Source: Cubamyces lactineus (taxonomy: Eukaryota; Basidiomycota; Agaricomycetes; Polyporales; Polyporaceae). From it: DNA of 64,000 nt. Position 1 is the first letter of the stretch, and each line of letters opens with the position of its first letter. This document shows, piece by piece, positions 13,455 through 26,190 of the stretch. Made by a program: the position numbers and the translations under genes. Where the stretch lies: the NCBI GenBank assembly GCA_022376465.1, contig JACDTU010000017.1:496001-560000 (forward strand), written 5' to 3'. The notes beneath the pieces are model-generated. The model was given only the letters and a program-made list of their open reading frames with translations. It made no database searches and was not told the DNA's origin.

Positions 13455-14949
13455 ATGTTGCGATCGGTCAGGCGAGCTCGACACCCGGAGGCCTTTTTCG
13501 ACCTGCCGGCCCACCTATACTCCTATCGCGGATGTGCACGCCGGTGGATGAGCGTCCGTCCTGAAGAGCGCCAGACGGGTTCTGGGTCAGGTAAGCGACA
13601 TTCTTGCACTGCTATGACTATCGTTCAGAACGTTTCTGCGGAATGGTCGGTTCCCTCACTTGCTGTGTCGCGTGCCAACCAAGGGCCGTGCCATCGGGCT
13701 TGCATCTCCTTCAATCGGCGTCTACACTATCCGGCGGATTCTCTTGTCGTCTTCATCACTACGGTGATGGTCCGTAATCAATGCCAGAAACCTTGTAGAA
13801 AAGGGTTGCATTCCTAACGCTTTCCATCGAACTTCCTCTGACAATAAGGCAACCACTTGTCTTGACTTTTCATCGACCCTTCCTGCGTTGAGACGGGCTG
13901 ATCCTCGTCGTGCATGGTGTTTATTCATACATGAGCAATGCGCCCGGAATGTGTGTCTTTTATCGCTGTTATGAACATGGTACGGGACTTGATTGGATGT
14001 ACGTCTGACAATCCATTGGTCTTATCTAGCTACGGCACGGAAAAAGGTCACCATCCAACACCTCCACTCCATGCGCGAGGCGGGCAAGCCAATCGCCATG
14101 CTCACCGCTTACGACTACCCCACTGCCCGCGCGAGTGAGGCACACGGCGTCGACATCACCCTCGTCGGCGACTCGCTCGCGCAGGTCTGTCTCGGCTACG
14201 ACGATACCACCCGGCTCACGCTCGACGAGATGCTGCACCACATCCGCGCCGTCGCACGCGGCTCGCGCACACCCCTCCTCGTCGCCGACATGCCATTCGG
14301 GACGTATCACGCGAGCGCGGAGGACGCGATCCACAATGCCATCCGTATCGTCCGCGAAGGCGGCGCGGAAGCGGTCAAGCTCGAAGGCGGGCTCGAGATC
14401 GTCGACACTGTCCGGCGGCTCACCCGCATCGGCATCCCCGTCATGGCTCACGTTGGCCTCCTCCCTCAGCGGCACGTCATGCTCTCCGGGTACCGCGCAC
14501 AAGCACGCGACGCCGCGGGTGCACTCGACGTGCTGCAGAGCGCCCTCGCGCTCGAAGACGCGGGTGCCTTTGCCGTCGTGCTCGAGGCGATCCCGCATGC
14601 CCTCGGGACGCACATCACGCGGAAGCTGCAGCGCGCGGTGACGATCGGGATCGGGGCGGGGGCTGGGACGGATGGACAGGTGCTCGTGTGGGACGACATG
14701 GTCGGCACCTGGGACGGGCACCAGGCGAAGTTCGTGCGTCGCTTTGCGGACGTGCGTGCCGAGGTCGAGCGCGGCGTGAAGGGGTACGTGCAGGCGGTGC
14801 GCGAGCGGACGTTCCCTGCACTCTCGGAGAGCTACGGGATGCCCAAGGCGGAGTGGGAGCGATTCGAGCAGCTCGCGGCGGGCACGGGGCGAGAAGGGGA
14901 CGAGAGGGGGGAATCTAGGGCGCACGTTGCTTCAGAGGACAAGGAGTGA
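13455..14949 (+). CDS. panB: 3-methyl-2-oxobutanoate (ketopantoate) hydroxymethyltransferase
   Basis: This enzyme transfers a hydroxymethyl group from methylene-tetrahydrofolate to 2-oxoisovalerate, the first committed step to pantothenate and CoA (EC 2.1.2.11; ECM31 in yeast). Two exons, 13455-13590 and 14030-14949, give 351 residues. Exon 1 starts MLRSVRRARHPEAF, is Arg-rich and continues to MSVRPEERQTGSGS, which looks like a mitochondrial targeting peptide. Exon 2 carries the whole barrel: KKVTIQHL, MLTAYDYPTA, VGDSLAQVCLGYD (metal and substrate loop), ADMPFGTYH, EGGAEAVKLEGG, PVMAHVGLLPQ, and IGIGAGAGTDGQVLVWDDM. These are canonical family motifs in the right order. The 439-nt intron (GTAAGC...TCTAG) is far longer than others in the window. 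The highly acidic, Glu-rich tail is not conserved in the family. Confidence 0.97.
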
Positions 14950-15207
14950 TTGTTTTGTGAGTTCTGACTTGGCTAATGTTATAATATATCGTATTCGTCC
15001 AGACAAAGTACGGATCAGTTGCAGTTGTCTTCAATGTGCCGGCCGTGCTGGTAACGCTCAATGACTCCACAATCCAGACCACTTTTGCCCGTACCAACCA
15101 TGGAACGTTCACCGTGGTGGGAGGCCTAAACTTATCTTACACGTCTGACAGGTGCACCATCTTGAAACTCGAGTCTATGTTTCTCGTAAATGCCCCGACG
15201 ATGTTTC

Positions 15208-17164
15208 TTACACCCAAGGGCTCCATTCGTTTCCAGGGAGAGGCTCTGCGCCTTCGGTATTGAAATCTGAGGAAGAGTTTTGTGAGTTAGGCAGTACGGC
15301 GTTGACGAGTGGGTAATATTAGTAGCAAGCAAGGTGGACGGAAACTCACCGACAATCTCGTACTTGCCATACTTATCAAGTGTGTACTCTTCTCCAAAGT
15401 GCTCGCAACGCAGCTTGCATAAGATCGTGTCGACCTGCTTGCAGAATGCGTATGGATCGTGGGTTAGAGGAGCATCCGGATCGGGATTCCATCCCGTGCC
15501 CTCGATGGAGACGAGACGAGGGGCGATATGTAACAGTGTCAATGCGAACAGATATGGGTCCTCGGGCAGGACAGAGTCGATGACGTTAAGGAAGCGGAAC
15601 CTGTGGTTAGGACGCAGGCCCGCGGGCATCTCGGACATGCTGGTCACGTAGCTCTGAGTAGTGTCCAAGGTGACGTCCAGCACGACCAGCTGCGAGCATC
15701 GACAGATCATATAGGCTACGCCCTGCCAGGTGGCAGGTGAGAGCATGCCGGTCCTCCAGAGGTCGAGGAATCCGAAGTTGATCAACCCCGGCCACGCGTC
15801 GGCGATCTCGCGTAGGTGCTCATCGGATAGCCAGCCGGACATCGGGAGATTGACCATAAACACGCGCATATTGGGAAAATATAGGGCAGGTCGGAGCGTC
15901 GAAATGCCAATGAAGTACTCGGGGGTGGGATGAGGATCTATGGTGGGCTCGCACTTGGTGCAGAGAGAGTCTTGGACTAGTATGAAAGCGTGCAATGTGT
16001 ACTTGGCGCACTGCCGACGCAATGTTTCAAACAGCAAGCTGACTTCTTCTCCGAGAGGACGATGTTCGAGTTCAAATTGGATACTGAAGAGACGGCAATT
16101 GTCCAACAGTTCCAGGAAAGCCGAGCATGTGCGGATGTACAGAACTCTGAAGGTCAGAACCTGTAGTGACGAAAAGGGATGGATATGCGGAGGGGATGCG
16201 AGAAAGCTGAGGTCTTCAGCAGCTTCGGCTTCGATGGTGAGGTAAACCTTGCGTAGACGAGGCTGGGCGGCGAGAAATGAGACGAAAGTGGGGTTGAGAG
16301 CCGCGTAAAATGTAGTGTTGGCGTGGAAGCATTCCAGACGAGGACAGTCATATGCAAAATCGATTGCGGCGGCGACGATCCGGCTTGGGTATTGCGGGTA
16401 CATCTCGAGTCCTCTAACGCTTGGGCAGAGTTCAGCTAAGGAATCTATAACGCGCACTACATCGTCCGGATTGTAGGGCGCGTCGGGCGGAACAGCTTTA
16501 GGGTCGAAGGCAAACGAGAGGCTAATCACCCGGGGCCCAAGGAGTAGAGGTAAGTAATCAGTGTAGTGATAGTCGTAGATGTTCCAACGTAGATGCGTCA
16601 GGTTGGGCAAGAGCCATCGACCCCGGCGATACAGTGCTAGCTTGGCAACAATCGCGGGTGACACTTCGCGTTCCCGCAAGACGATACTCGGGTCGTTCCA
16701 CAAGATAGCCTCGTGGTCTGCGTATTCATTGTTAAGATACCCCAATGCCTTGATGCGCTTGGCATAGTAATCGAATCGGGTCCAATCCGTTGCCAATAAC
16801 GGTCTTATAATCGTCTGTGGAAGGCTGAGCTCTGGGATCATCAGATTACTATGAAGTACATAGTAATACTCACTACGATGTATTGCCGTGGGTGATTCTC
16901 CAGGGAGGGATGCTTCCACACAACAACGTCAATCGAATCGCTAGGCAACGTATGTACCAGTGGTCCGAGCGTGAGCTGACGTCGCCATAGCGTATCTAAG
17001 CATGGTTCAAGAAACATTTTGCAGGTTCTAGCCAGACGCGCTATAGAGGGGCATCGACGTAACTGTTGGTGATATCCAGCGTAAAAATCGGTATTGGGTT
17101 CAATTTCAAGGAAATCCAGGATGCGATAGAAGATATCTGTCGAGAGTAGGCAGCTATGCACCAT
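15208..17164 (-). CDS. F-box protein with leucine-rich-repeat-like body
   Basis: Three exons, 17164-16874, 16814-15350 and 15266-15208, joined by 59- and 83-nt introns, give 604 residues. The N-terminus (LLSTDIFYRILDFL, about residues 6-19, then CPSIARLARTCKMFLEPCLDTLW) is an F-box, the segment that binds Skp1 in SCF ubiquitin ligases. After the first splice it continues TIIRPLLATDWTRFDYYAKR, a junction common in the expanded F-box families of Agaricomycetes. The remainder consists of irregular leucine-rich stretches (for example LPNLTHLRWNIYD and PNMRVFMVNLPMSGWLSDEH) that fit degenerate LRRs used to hold substrates. The target is unknown. It is convergent with panB. An alternative reading that ignores the last intron would extend the C-terminus without family support, so the GTGAGT donor ending exon 2 at 15350 is preferred. 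Confidence 0.85.
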
Positions 17165-20100
17165 TCTGGATCGGCAACGAGTTACGATGCCCTCTGTGAC
17201 TTTGGACCGTTGTTATTAGAGGGATGTCGCCGAGATTCGGCGCAGCGGTCGCAAGATGTGCGCAGATCTTTGAAGCTCGGGTTGTGTACAGATCAGCGAG
17301 CCTTGCAGGGAGACGAAAATGCCGATAGATGTTAGAGTGATCGCGTCTGAACAAAGGAAGTACTTCCTTCAAGTTCAAGCCAGAGGTATTAGGCGGTTGT
17401 GACTCAAGGTCACGCATAGCCGCACGTGATGTAACATACCGCGACACACGTGACCGTTGAGGGCAGTACCGTCCTACCGTTGTCTCCTCCGCCGCCGCCT
17501 AACTCTGGTCAAGAGTGGTACATAAAATCAGGTAGCACTGACAAGCGATAAACGCCCGCTGCCTTAGTGTAAGGAGGCGCGGTCGCAATCAAAGTCTGTT
17601 ATAAGCCTAGATAACTGGTACCAACGGCTAGGATGACGAAAGGTCTTCCTAATTTATACAACTCCTTGAAGAGTGAACGGGTGCAATGTGGTGGTCCACT
17701 AGTACAATTACCACAAGACGACAGAGCTCAGGAAACGCGTCCCAGCCCAGTCTTTACCGAAAATATCGACAATATCGAAGGCATGGTCTGAGGCAATCTC
17801 GTAGTACTTGCAACGAGCTACCCGCTAGGTTGTGGGACGACTATAAGCGAAGTACCTCGAGAAATGGTACCGCTGGCCGTCCTTGCACGGCTAGTAGTAT
17901 GATGCAACGTCGCGTTAAAAATCACAATTTGAAGGGTGCTCTGCCGCCTCTGTGAGACCCATTGCCAGATGTAGCGGGTACTGATATATGTTTAGAAGCA
18001 GAATGCAATGCTACTGCTAACCAGTACTAGTTACTGTACAATTTGTCTACGCGTAAGGCTAGTTCACGTAACACTGAGAGACATCGTAGTAGTTCGAAAG
18101 CCGAAACATCCACGACGACAGACTACATGGTAGAACCACCGAAGGTGCACAAGCAGTCGCTGAGCCCCGAAGTTACAATACTTAGTAACTACTATCTCAA
18201 GGCGTCAAGCATTGTATATGACAACGTCTACATCTGACGATGAGCTGTTGCAGCAGTCTTCGCCGCTTGGGGTCTCTTGAGATGCGACGCTTGCTGGGCT
18301 TGAAGGTTTCTGTCACGCATACCGTGGCGCGGCTTTCGTCAGGTGCGAAGGTTTGCGGGGCCACACGATAAGCGATTGGCGGCGTTGGGGCAGACAGGAT
18401 GAAGGTTCCTTGGGATCATGCTGGGTGCATGTGGCAACGCCTCGGGAAAATGGTGACGAGGGTAGGCCATTGCAGTTCGGCATGCAGCAGACGGGATGTT
18501 GATCTTATGCTTGCCGTGATGACTGTTGGGCTTGCATTGCGATATAGTTGATGCGTCGGTCTTCGAGTCACTCGAATTACTTAACGTCGTGCCAATCAAC
18601 CTTGCCAGGATGGATAGGCTTGAAGAGCACCTATCAATACGTCGGACAAAAATACCTGGTCATGGTGGTCTCACCATAGTGTTTCCGCCGCTGAGCCTTG
18701 AAGGTAGGCATGAAGCATATGGATGTTGGATATATAGCCACTTGCGTTGCTCTCCCCTCTGTGGATCATACGGCGTCGGAGGCGCTTGTGAACTAGCCGA
18801 AGACAATGAAAATCATTGAAATGAAGGTAACACCAGAGTACGCACCACACAGTAGAAGACTGAGTGGGACTGGGACTGGTGCTTCTGGATGGGCGAGGGG
18901 AGGTATGTGACATATTGATACAATTTGAGTATGGCGCATTCATATCGTAGTAAACGTGAGCTACGAGTGTAGGCGAGAGGTAGAAATCGACGCCACCTTA
19001 AATAGTCGGGGAATGGAAGAGGTAGCAGCGGACCGACCATACATAGTATGAGCGGGCGAAGGACGAGAAGCCGACTGCCGATGACGAGCATTGCCTCTGT
19101 GACCGGAAAGGGCAGGAGGTCATATAGAGAAGCATCGAGAGGGACAGTATACCGAGCTACAGCAGGCCTGATCCGCACTGGCACTCCGTATACAGGCCCA
19201 CAATGATACCAGAGATGTCGTCCGGGACATATTGTCTGCAGGCTTGCATGGGAGCCCGCCACCAGACCCAAGTCAGACGGACGCAGTGAACTTCAAGGCG
19301 ATGAAGGAGGAGAGGTGTGCAAGGACGCTAGAAGCAAGCCGAGCGGCCAAATACGCGTTCAACGTGCAGGCGGGCGTTGACAGGTCGGGGCCGAGTGCAG
19401 GGTCGTCGGTTGAGAGAGGAAAGGATAGCTTCTCTTGACTTGGGGGGCTGTACAACCGAAGGCACGTTACAGAGTAGAAAACGCCACCTTTACCGTCGCT
19501 TGAATATCTGATAAACCGGATTAACTGAGATATATCGGCAAAGTATATGGGAGTCAGAGCTGCGGAGTGGCGAAGAGCATAGTGCAGGCATGATGAAGCT
19601 CGGGAGATCCTCAGCAAGCGAGGACATCACCAGAGCAGCCCCTTATACTATAAACGAGATCTCTCAAGCCCCGTCTATTCTTTGCTCGTAGGAGTAAGCG
19701 ACCCATGGCGACCATGTCGCCCTCAACGGAATACAATACCAGACGAGCGCTTATATGGGCGCTGTGAGGAAACTGCTTAATTTCTCCTCCACGTTGACAA
19801 GCAAACTAGATTTTCGAAGCTAATTGCGTGAGGAAAGTCTCCATATATGTTCAGATTGAACCAAATCCTGCGCACAATCTAAGGAAGCAGGCAACGGCGC
19901 GTCGTCAGCGCGCCGCCGTCCTTCGGCATCCGCAAGGCGGTATTCGCCCGACCCTGCGACGTCAAAACGCATTCTAGACGCCACATAATGTAATTCTAGT
20001 CATAGCAGAGCAGCCGAACTATGAGCAACAAGTAGAAAAGTGGACATGGCCATTCTGACATGCGCACCACGCGTTGCCCTGACGCGAAGTGCTCCCGCCC

Positions 20101-22839
20101 TCCTTCTGCGCAAGATGGTTCGCTGCTTCACGCGGTCAAGTAGGAATTCGCCAGAGGCATTAGATTAAGGTGCCTGAAGTCTATGTGGTGATCTCGAAGA
20201 ATGCGATCTCGAGGACTGGCCGCCCGGGAAGCTCCACCATATTACACGCGGTCGGTGCCTCCAAACAGCATGTTTTGTATTCTCAAGGGATGCATAGTCC
20301 TTGACAGGCTTCATCACTGAGGAGCACCCACAGAGCGAAGTCATAGTCCATGAGGCGATGCTGAGACTCGTTCACGCCGAATAGTGCTGCGGCGAGAAGG
20401 AGCGCAGCGTCTGCGAAGAGTCACGGAACGGTGGAATCAACAGCACTCGGGGATATATCAAGCGCAAGATGCGACAGGCCAGGTTGTCATCGTAGTTTCA
20501 CGAGGACAAACCGCCCTGCCCGCCTATGTGAGCGTATGTGCCCCTTGACCGCCAGGTTACACTTTCCACGCCGAGAACATATCTCACGCATGTCCTGCTC
20601 GTACAAGCGGCCACTAGGTAGCAAAATTGATGATTGATGAAGGAAAAGCTACTCACCGTTGTTGTAGATACATTAGACAATAGTGAGGTCTTGTTTCGAT
20701 GGCTGGAGATGAGGGTGGAACCACCGCCAAAGTTGAGTTTCGGCGCCTAATCAACGTAACGACGTGGCGGCGGAAACACAAGGTGGGCAAGCGGTCGCCA
20801 CTCGCCATCCCAACATCGGAGTCTTGTAAGTTGCACAAAGTACAATCAGCTCTGGCTATCGTGATGATGTCTTCGACGCACCTCGACGCTCGCGCGCGTG
20901 TAGTGACCGACTTCACGTTGATGAGGGTTGAATGTACAACGTATGACAAGCTAGAGGCTTTATCGCGCGTTTACCGGTTTGACGATCAGGGGAATTCGGA
21001 TCTAAAGCTTCTGGTCAGTCCACACTCCTTAAGGAGTTCGTATTACTCACCCAAGAGTACGGAAGGAGCTTGTTTCGCCGAGATTACAAGTTAATAAACT
21101 TCGCCGCGCGCAACGATCGATGAAGTTCGTACACAGGTTCGTAGACGCCCATGTTACAGTACTGAGCGTGAGACGGTCTATTACTGTCCGCGTCACTAAC
21201 GCACACTGTTCCGGTACCTGTTCATGGGTCGAGCTTGCACACCAGAGAACGACAATGACTGTTCAAAGCTGTATTCCAAAACGATGCGATACAAGTACAA
21301 TCGGGGCACAGATGATACATATTCAACATGCACAAACGGGCTAGCAGTACCGAGTCAGCGCTCTTCGCTACGTCGGCACGTAGGTGTATGTATGTACAAA
21401 ACACACAGCAGATAGGGTCCATGTACACAGAAATCGCGCCGCCGTGCCCGCGCGCCGTCAAGAAAAAGCAAACGTCTTCGCTCGAGCTAGCGGGAGCCCG
21501 CCCACGTACGAGCGGGTCGACTTGGATCTCTTCTGAGGGGCACTCACGACGAGGCGGGGGAATTCGATAGGACGGGACGCGGGGGGATCGGGGAATGGAG
21601 GGGTGTGAGAAAGGAGAAATGGATGATAGAGTCGGGAACGAATCAAGAATCGAGTACGGGGCACATTTTGCAGAGCGGAGGAGAGCAGGAGCAAAGCGAG
21701 ATCGGTTGGGGAGGTGGTTGGATGGATGGGTGAGCGGCAAGGTGACGCCAGTGGGCAATGTGGTGGCATTCGGAGGCGGACAGTGGTCGAGGGACAGGGA
21801 GAGGTAGAAGCGTGGTCGCGTACGTCACGAAGGGCCTGGGGAAGGTGGATGAATGTCAATGAGACAAACGTAGACGCTGAGGGAAAAGGATGAAAAGCAT
21901 GGATGGGGAGGCCGAGGATGGCGATGCAAAAAGGAGATTGGGGAGATCACGGTCAGGGTTCTCGAGGGCGCAGCGGAATAGGCAGAAAGAAGAGAGGGGG
22001 GAGAGGCTGAGAGGAATGCTATGGTACAACGCAAAAAGTAGAAAGACAACACATACGTAGGCGACCTGTCGTGCACGCACGCCAGACCGCCTACGGCTGA
22101 ATCAAAGCCACGCGAGAATAAACGGGATCAACGTCAAATACAAGCAAAGAAGACAAAAGGCCCAGGATCCGCGACACCGCAGCGAAGGAGAACACGCGCG
22201 ACGCTTGTCTCCCCCTGACACTCCCCACTTGTCGGCGAAGATCCACGGTCGGAACACCACACGGTCGAGGATACGATGGACGGGAAGACCGAGGCGGAAG
22301 ACGATTGCCCAGGAGAGCTGACGAGGATGGTAGCGTGACCGAAGCCGGGGTGGCTACGAGGCAGATCATGGGTCACGACTAGAGTTTAGGTGGACCACAA
22401 CCATGCCCGGGGACAGCGAGAGCCCATGATCTACAAACCAAAACCGGCCGAGAGTCCAGCAGGGAAGAAGAGAGCAAGTAATGGACCAGGATCCGGATCG
22501 CGCATCGATCACAGCGGGCCCGCCGTCACGCCTGGCACGCGGCAGGGCAGAGACGCGCATCGACGACTGGCTGCCGCCCGCGCGCGAGGCCACACTGACC
22601 GCTCTCGGTAGTAACACTCAGCCACCGAGACGGCTGCTTTCCATCCGCACCCCTCGTCCCAAACGGCGCGCGGAAACCACGAGGTCGACCGGACGCTCTC
22701 GTCGCGCCATATATGAACCAGCGTCCTCTTCGCCCTTTCTCCGGCCATCTCTTGATCCCCCTGCGTCCCCTAAGGTCCTCAGGCACCCTCCGACTCCCGT
22801 GCTGCTCCACTCGACTCCGTACTGCCGTACCGCCGAAAC
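17165..22839. other. Gene-poor region, no gene recognised
   Basis: About 5.7 kb between two F-box-type genes. Open frames are short and unsupported. A 53-codon ATG frame at 17632-17793 (+), a hydrophobic frame at 18813-19271 (-) and a 131-codon frame at 20699-21094 (+) show no recognisable domain, and neighbouring splice sites do not extend them convincingly. The stretch 21560-22060 is purine-rich on the + strand (runs of GGAG/GAGA). That explains the long Pro/Ser-rich frames on the complementary strand without making them genes. No transposon termini were identified. Confidence 0.55.
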
Positions 22840-25587
22840 TCAGTTGGCTTGCACGACTCCTGCCGCCGCGCTTTGCTTGGTAGAGCTGGGTGGTATCGCA
22901 TTGAGGATGGGGGATGGTGATAAGGTGAGGCCCTTGTCCAGAGGTGTGAGGGGATCGATCAGCTCGTCTTGCCGCATCCGCTTCCCGCTCGCAGGTGTCT
23001 CTCTGTCGGCCAGTTCGAGGTCCTCGCTAGAGCGCTTCCGCTGCCGTGCAGGCGAGCTCGTGAGCGACTGCGGCATCTTCGTATTCGGGGTAGGTGCGGC
23101 AGACAGAGAATGGCTCAAAGGCGACGACGCGCGGTCGAAGGAACCTTCTCTCCTTGCGCGTTTTGGCGGAGTTGAGTCGCACTCGGACCGATCGGTAGAT
23201 GGGGGGAATGGGGCAGCATCGGCGTCACTCTCAAGCTCTGTTGAAGGACGCTTGCGAGCGGTCGGCTTCGCCTGCGGAGTCGCAGGCGTCTCCGATGCAG
23301 GCGTATCAGACCCCGGCACGGACACCGACGCAGCAACAGACAGGGATAGCGATGTGGTATCGTCGGCGTCGCCCCGCTCGGATTCACCATCGTCCTCTCG
23401 CGACCCGTCACTCAAGTCGATTTCTTCGTCCACATCCTCTTCACCTTCGGTAAGTTCCGATTCCCGTGGCGCGTCTTGGATTTTGATTTGCACAGGCGGC
23501 TTCGCCGGTGGTGGAGGCGCTTGCTGTGCCACGGCGCTGGGATGCAGTTGCGCCTGATACGGCACGTTCGTCCCGGGTGCCATGTTCGCATTCAGCATTG
23601 CGCGCTCGCACACCGAACACTGACATTGATACAAGGGTGCGCATGCCTCCCGCCACGCCTATGCGGTGTACGCGTTCAGTGGACGCGACTGATTCATATG
23701 TTGGGGTACGCACCATAGAGAAAGCTTCTTTGCTATAGCAAGGCATGTGTTCGGCAGTCACAGGGACGTAGGGGATCGGTCGGAGCAGCTCCGGAGCTTT
23801 GAGGACGGGAGACGTAGGGATGGGTGGCGCTCCCTCCATGGGCGACAATACGACGGCCTCGTCATCTTTGCTGCCCGGTGGCGGAGAGGGTGTAGTGTGC
23901 AGTGTAGTGGTAGAGAGGACGGGGCTTGTCGTATGTGAGCCACTCGAGTGAGACGACGACGAAGAGTCGTCCTCGTCTTTGTCCTTGGCTCTCCGGCGCT
24001 CCTCCATACGGGCGTTTACTCGACGCTCGATCCAGTCAATGCCGTTGTACCATGCGCATTCGTCACGAAGCTCGGTCATGACGTCCTCCGTTGTCATTCG
24101 CACGGCCTTCAGTGCCGGGTCCGTCCCGTCAGCGGAGCACTCCATGACCAGCTTCCGTACAATGTTGCGCATCGGAGGCAGCAGGATTTCTCGCATCTGC
24201 CGTGTGAAGGCGCGGTAGGTCTGTTCGCATAGTGAGTACGAAGGCGGGTGGGGCGCGAGGTGTGTCTTTGGTCGGGGGTGCTCGAGTTCCTGGGCCTCGT
24301 CGCCCTGACCTTCGTCCAAAGCGCCTTCATATACCGCCCGACGATTCCACGGACATGGATGACGTGCAGGCGCCAAGCGAGGCCGCCCATTGTTCGTGTT
24401 GTTGAACCACTCGTCTGCAGGGCTGATCCAGTGCCCGTCCAGAATCCGGTTTCGCGCCCAGTCGTTGATGGCCAGCTCCCGGATGCCACCCGCGTCCTCG
24501 GTGAGGCTAAGCATCTCCGGGTCGTCCATGTCGTCATCGCTCAGTTCATCATCGCTGTTGTATGCCTCTCCACTCTCTGCGCGCGCAGCGTATCGCGACG
24601 CAGCGAGCGCTTGTTGCAGCATGTCGCCGATCTTCGTGTGCGACCGCAGCCAGTGCTTCTCCTCCGCGAGCTGCAGCACGTCGTGTATCGAGCCTTCGCC
24701 AAGGTCAATGAACGACTCTATCGACTGTCGTGTCTCCCAGTCCAACGACGCCCAGTTGCTCCCATTAACAGCCTCGCGCCACTCCGGGCGCGCATTCACG
24801 CGCATCCAAAACACCTGCGCACGACATTGACGGCACGTCGCCTCGACGTCGGGCCATGTTTGGTGGTCTTCATTCTCTACGCAGCAAACTGGAGTCCCTT
24901 GGGCGTACTCGTCTTCGAGCTCTACGCGCGGTGCTTCTCTCATGCAGATACCGCAGAAGGCTGCCGTCTTGCGATGTCCTTTGCACAGGGAGACAGGACC
25001 GGCGTACAAAGTGAGGGCGGCGCGTTTGGAGCTGCCGACTCCGAGCCCTTCGGAGTTGTAGGGCGTGTTGACTCTGCAGACGGCACAGGACGCGATGAAG
25101 AGATTACGGTAATGTTGATACATACTGATCCTGAGGACGGCAGTATTGTTGGATCCGGCAGTGGTCGGAGGAGGATGAACGACGGTGAGGTGGTTGTACG
25201 CCCCGGTTGGATCTATTATGGCGCAGGCCTTGTTCCAGAATAAATGGTGCTCAACTGGGCAGCGTAAGGAGGCCAAACGCGTCAATGAGCAGCGTGAAGG
25301 ACTCACGATGAGGCTTCCACGCCGGGAATAGACTCATAATCCTCTCCATCTCGCGCGCGTCCCGGAGGGTTGAAAATGCCAAGCGTTGAGGCCATAGTTG
25401 GGGAGTGTCCCATGTCTGAGGGGAGTAGCCGTTGGCCGAGACGTCGAGGAGGTAGAATGTCGCGATGAGTCTAAACGAGCGGGTAAGTCTGGCTGTGGCG
25501 CGGGTCCGGGAGGACGACGCACCTAACGATCTCAGCCGGGAGGTCGTGCCACGACCTGGCGGCCTTTCCTTTGCAGAGAGTATTCAT
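22840..25587 (-). CDS. F-box-like, cysteine-rich (zinc-binding?) protein of unknown function
   Basis: Four exons, 25587-25523, 25470-25307, 25254-23714 and 23619-22840, with introns of 52, 52 and 93-94 nt, give 849 residues. The start MNTLCKGKAARSWHDLPAEIV followed by RLIATFYLLDVS resembles the first helices of an F-box. A cysteine-rich block follows: CAVC, then CKGHRKTAAFCGIC and CCVENEDH...CRQCRAQVFW, which could bind two zinc ions. The middle is acidic (SDDELSDDDMDD). The C-terminal exon opens with CSVCERAM, a further Cys pair, and ends in a long disordered Ser/Pro/Glu-rich region with basic patches (PKRARR, RQRKR) that could act in nuclear import. I recognise this layout only as an uncharacterised basidiomycete family. 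The role is unknown; nuclear location is inferred from the basic patches. Confidence 0.8.
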
Positions 25588-25956
25588 TGTAGCGAGCTCG
25601 CTGTTGACGACGATGCTCAGCGTGTCTGCCGGCAATGGCGTCGATGTCGGCGGCGTTGTAGACGATGCGCAGGCGTCACAGCGTGTGCGGGATGGTGACA
25701 GATCGCGACAAGGCGCTGTCACACCCCCATTTGGACCCCGACACCAGGAACCCAGGTATTCCCACGCACGGACCACATCCTCCCAGCGTCTATCTGCTGG
25801 ACTTGAGCCTGGCTGGAAGCTGTGCCGCGTTCGACTTCGATGTCGACCTGACCTGACGAATTCAGTTCTGCAGTCATATTACTCCCGCCAATTTATGTAA
25901 GGGCGGCATGCTTGATTCTTGGTTTGTTTGTACGTCCTCTGCACCAGACAACTACC

Positions 25957-26190
25957 AGAAAAAGCAAGCTACCTCAAGTTTATCTATCGCGACTTCATCA
26001 AGAACCTTGGAGTGCCTACACGTTCATCAATACAGCTCTCGCTGCCTCTGCCCGAACGGAGCAGCGGGCAGATGGTAGTACGCTCTCACGCTGTGTATGG
26101 GCAGGGGAACGACAGGATGTTCGTCACCGATTTCAAGCACATCGGCACGTACGTAGTACGCGTAGTCACAGACCCTCGTACGCTCATAAG
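25957..26190 (+). pseudogene. Relic of isoflavone-reductase-like gene (exon 3 fragment)
   Basis: After a CCAG acceptor-like site the translation runs YRDFIKNLGVPT, then QLSLPLPERSSGQM, VYGQGNDRMFVTDFKHIGTY and VTDPRT, which aligns with exon 3 of the three intact copies downstream. About 15 nt are missing exactly where the conserved VDVGWWM segment should be, and no exon 1 or 2 counterpart precedes it. Exon 4 is absent or unrecognisable. This is a decayed fourth member at the left end of the cluster, just upstream of the divergent F-box-like gene. A gene fragment captured elsewhere is possible but less likely given the location. Confidence 0.85.

Noticed and set aside
14026..14925. 299-codon minus-strand frame.
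   Set aside because: Exact antisense shadow of the GC-rich panB exon.
18813..19271. Hydrophobic 152-codon frame on the minus strand that could suggest a membrane protein.
   Set aside because: Hydrophobic stretches are interrupted by prolines without a family pattern, and no splice extension gives a plausible protein.
20653..21094. Overlapping 131-codon (+) and 98-codon (-) frames.
   Set aside because: They overlap on opposite strands with no known domain, so neither can be preferred.
22481..25243. Long + strand frames of 358 and 331 codons.
   Set aside because: They are antisense to the spliced F-box-like gene, whose four exons join in frame and carry Cys motifs; the + frames are composition shadows.
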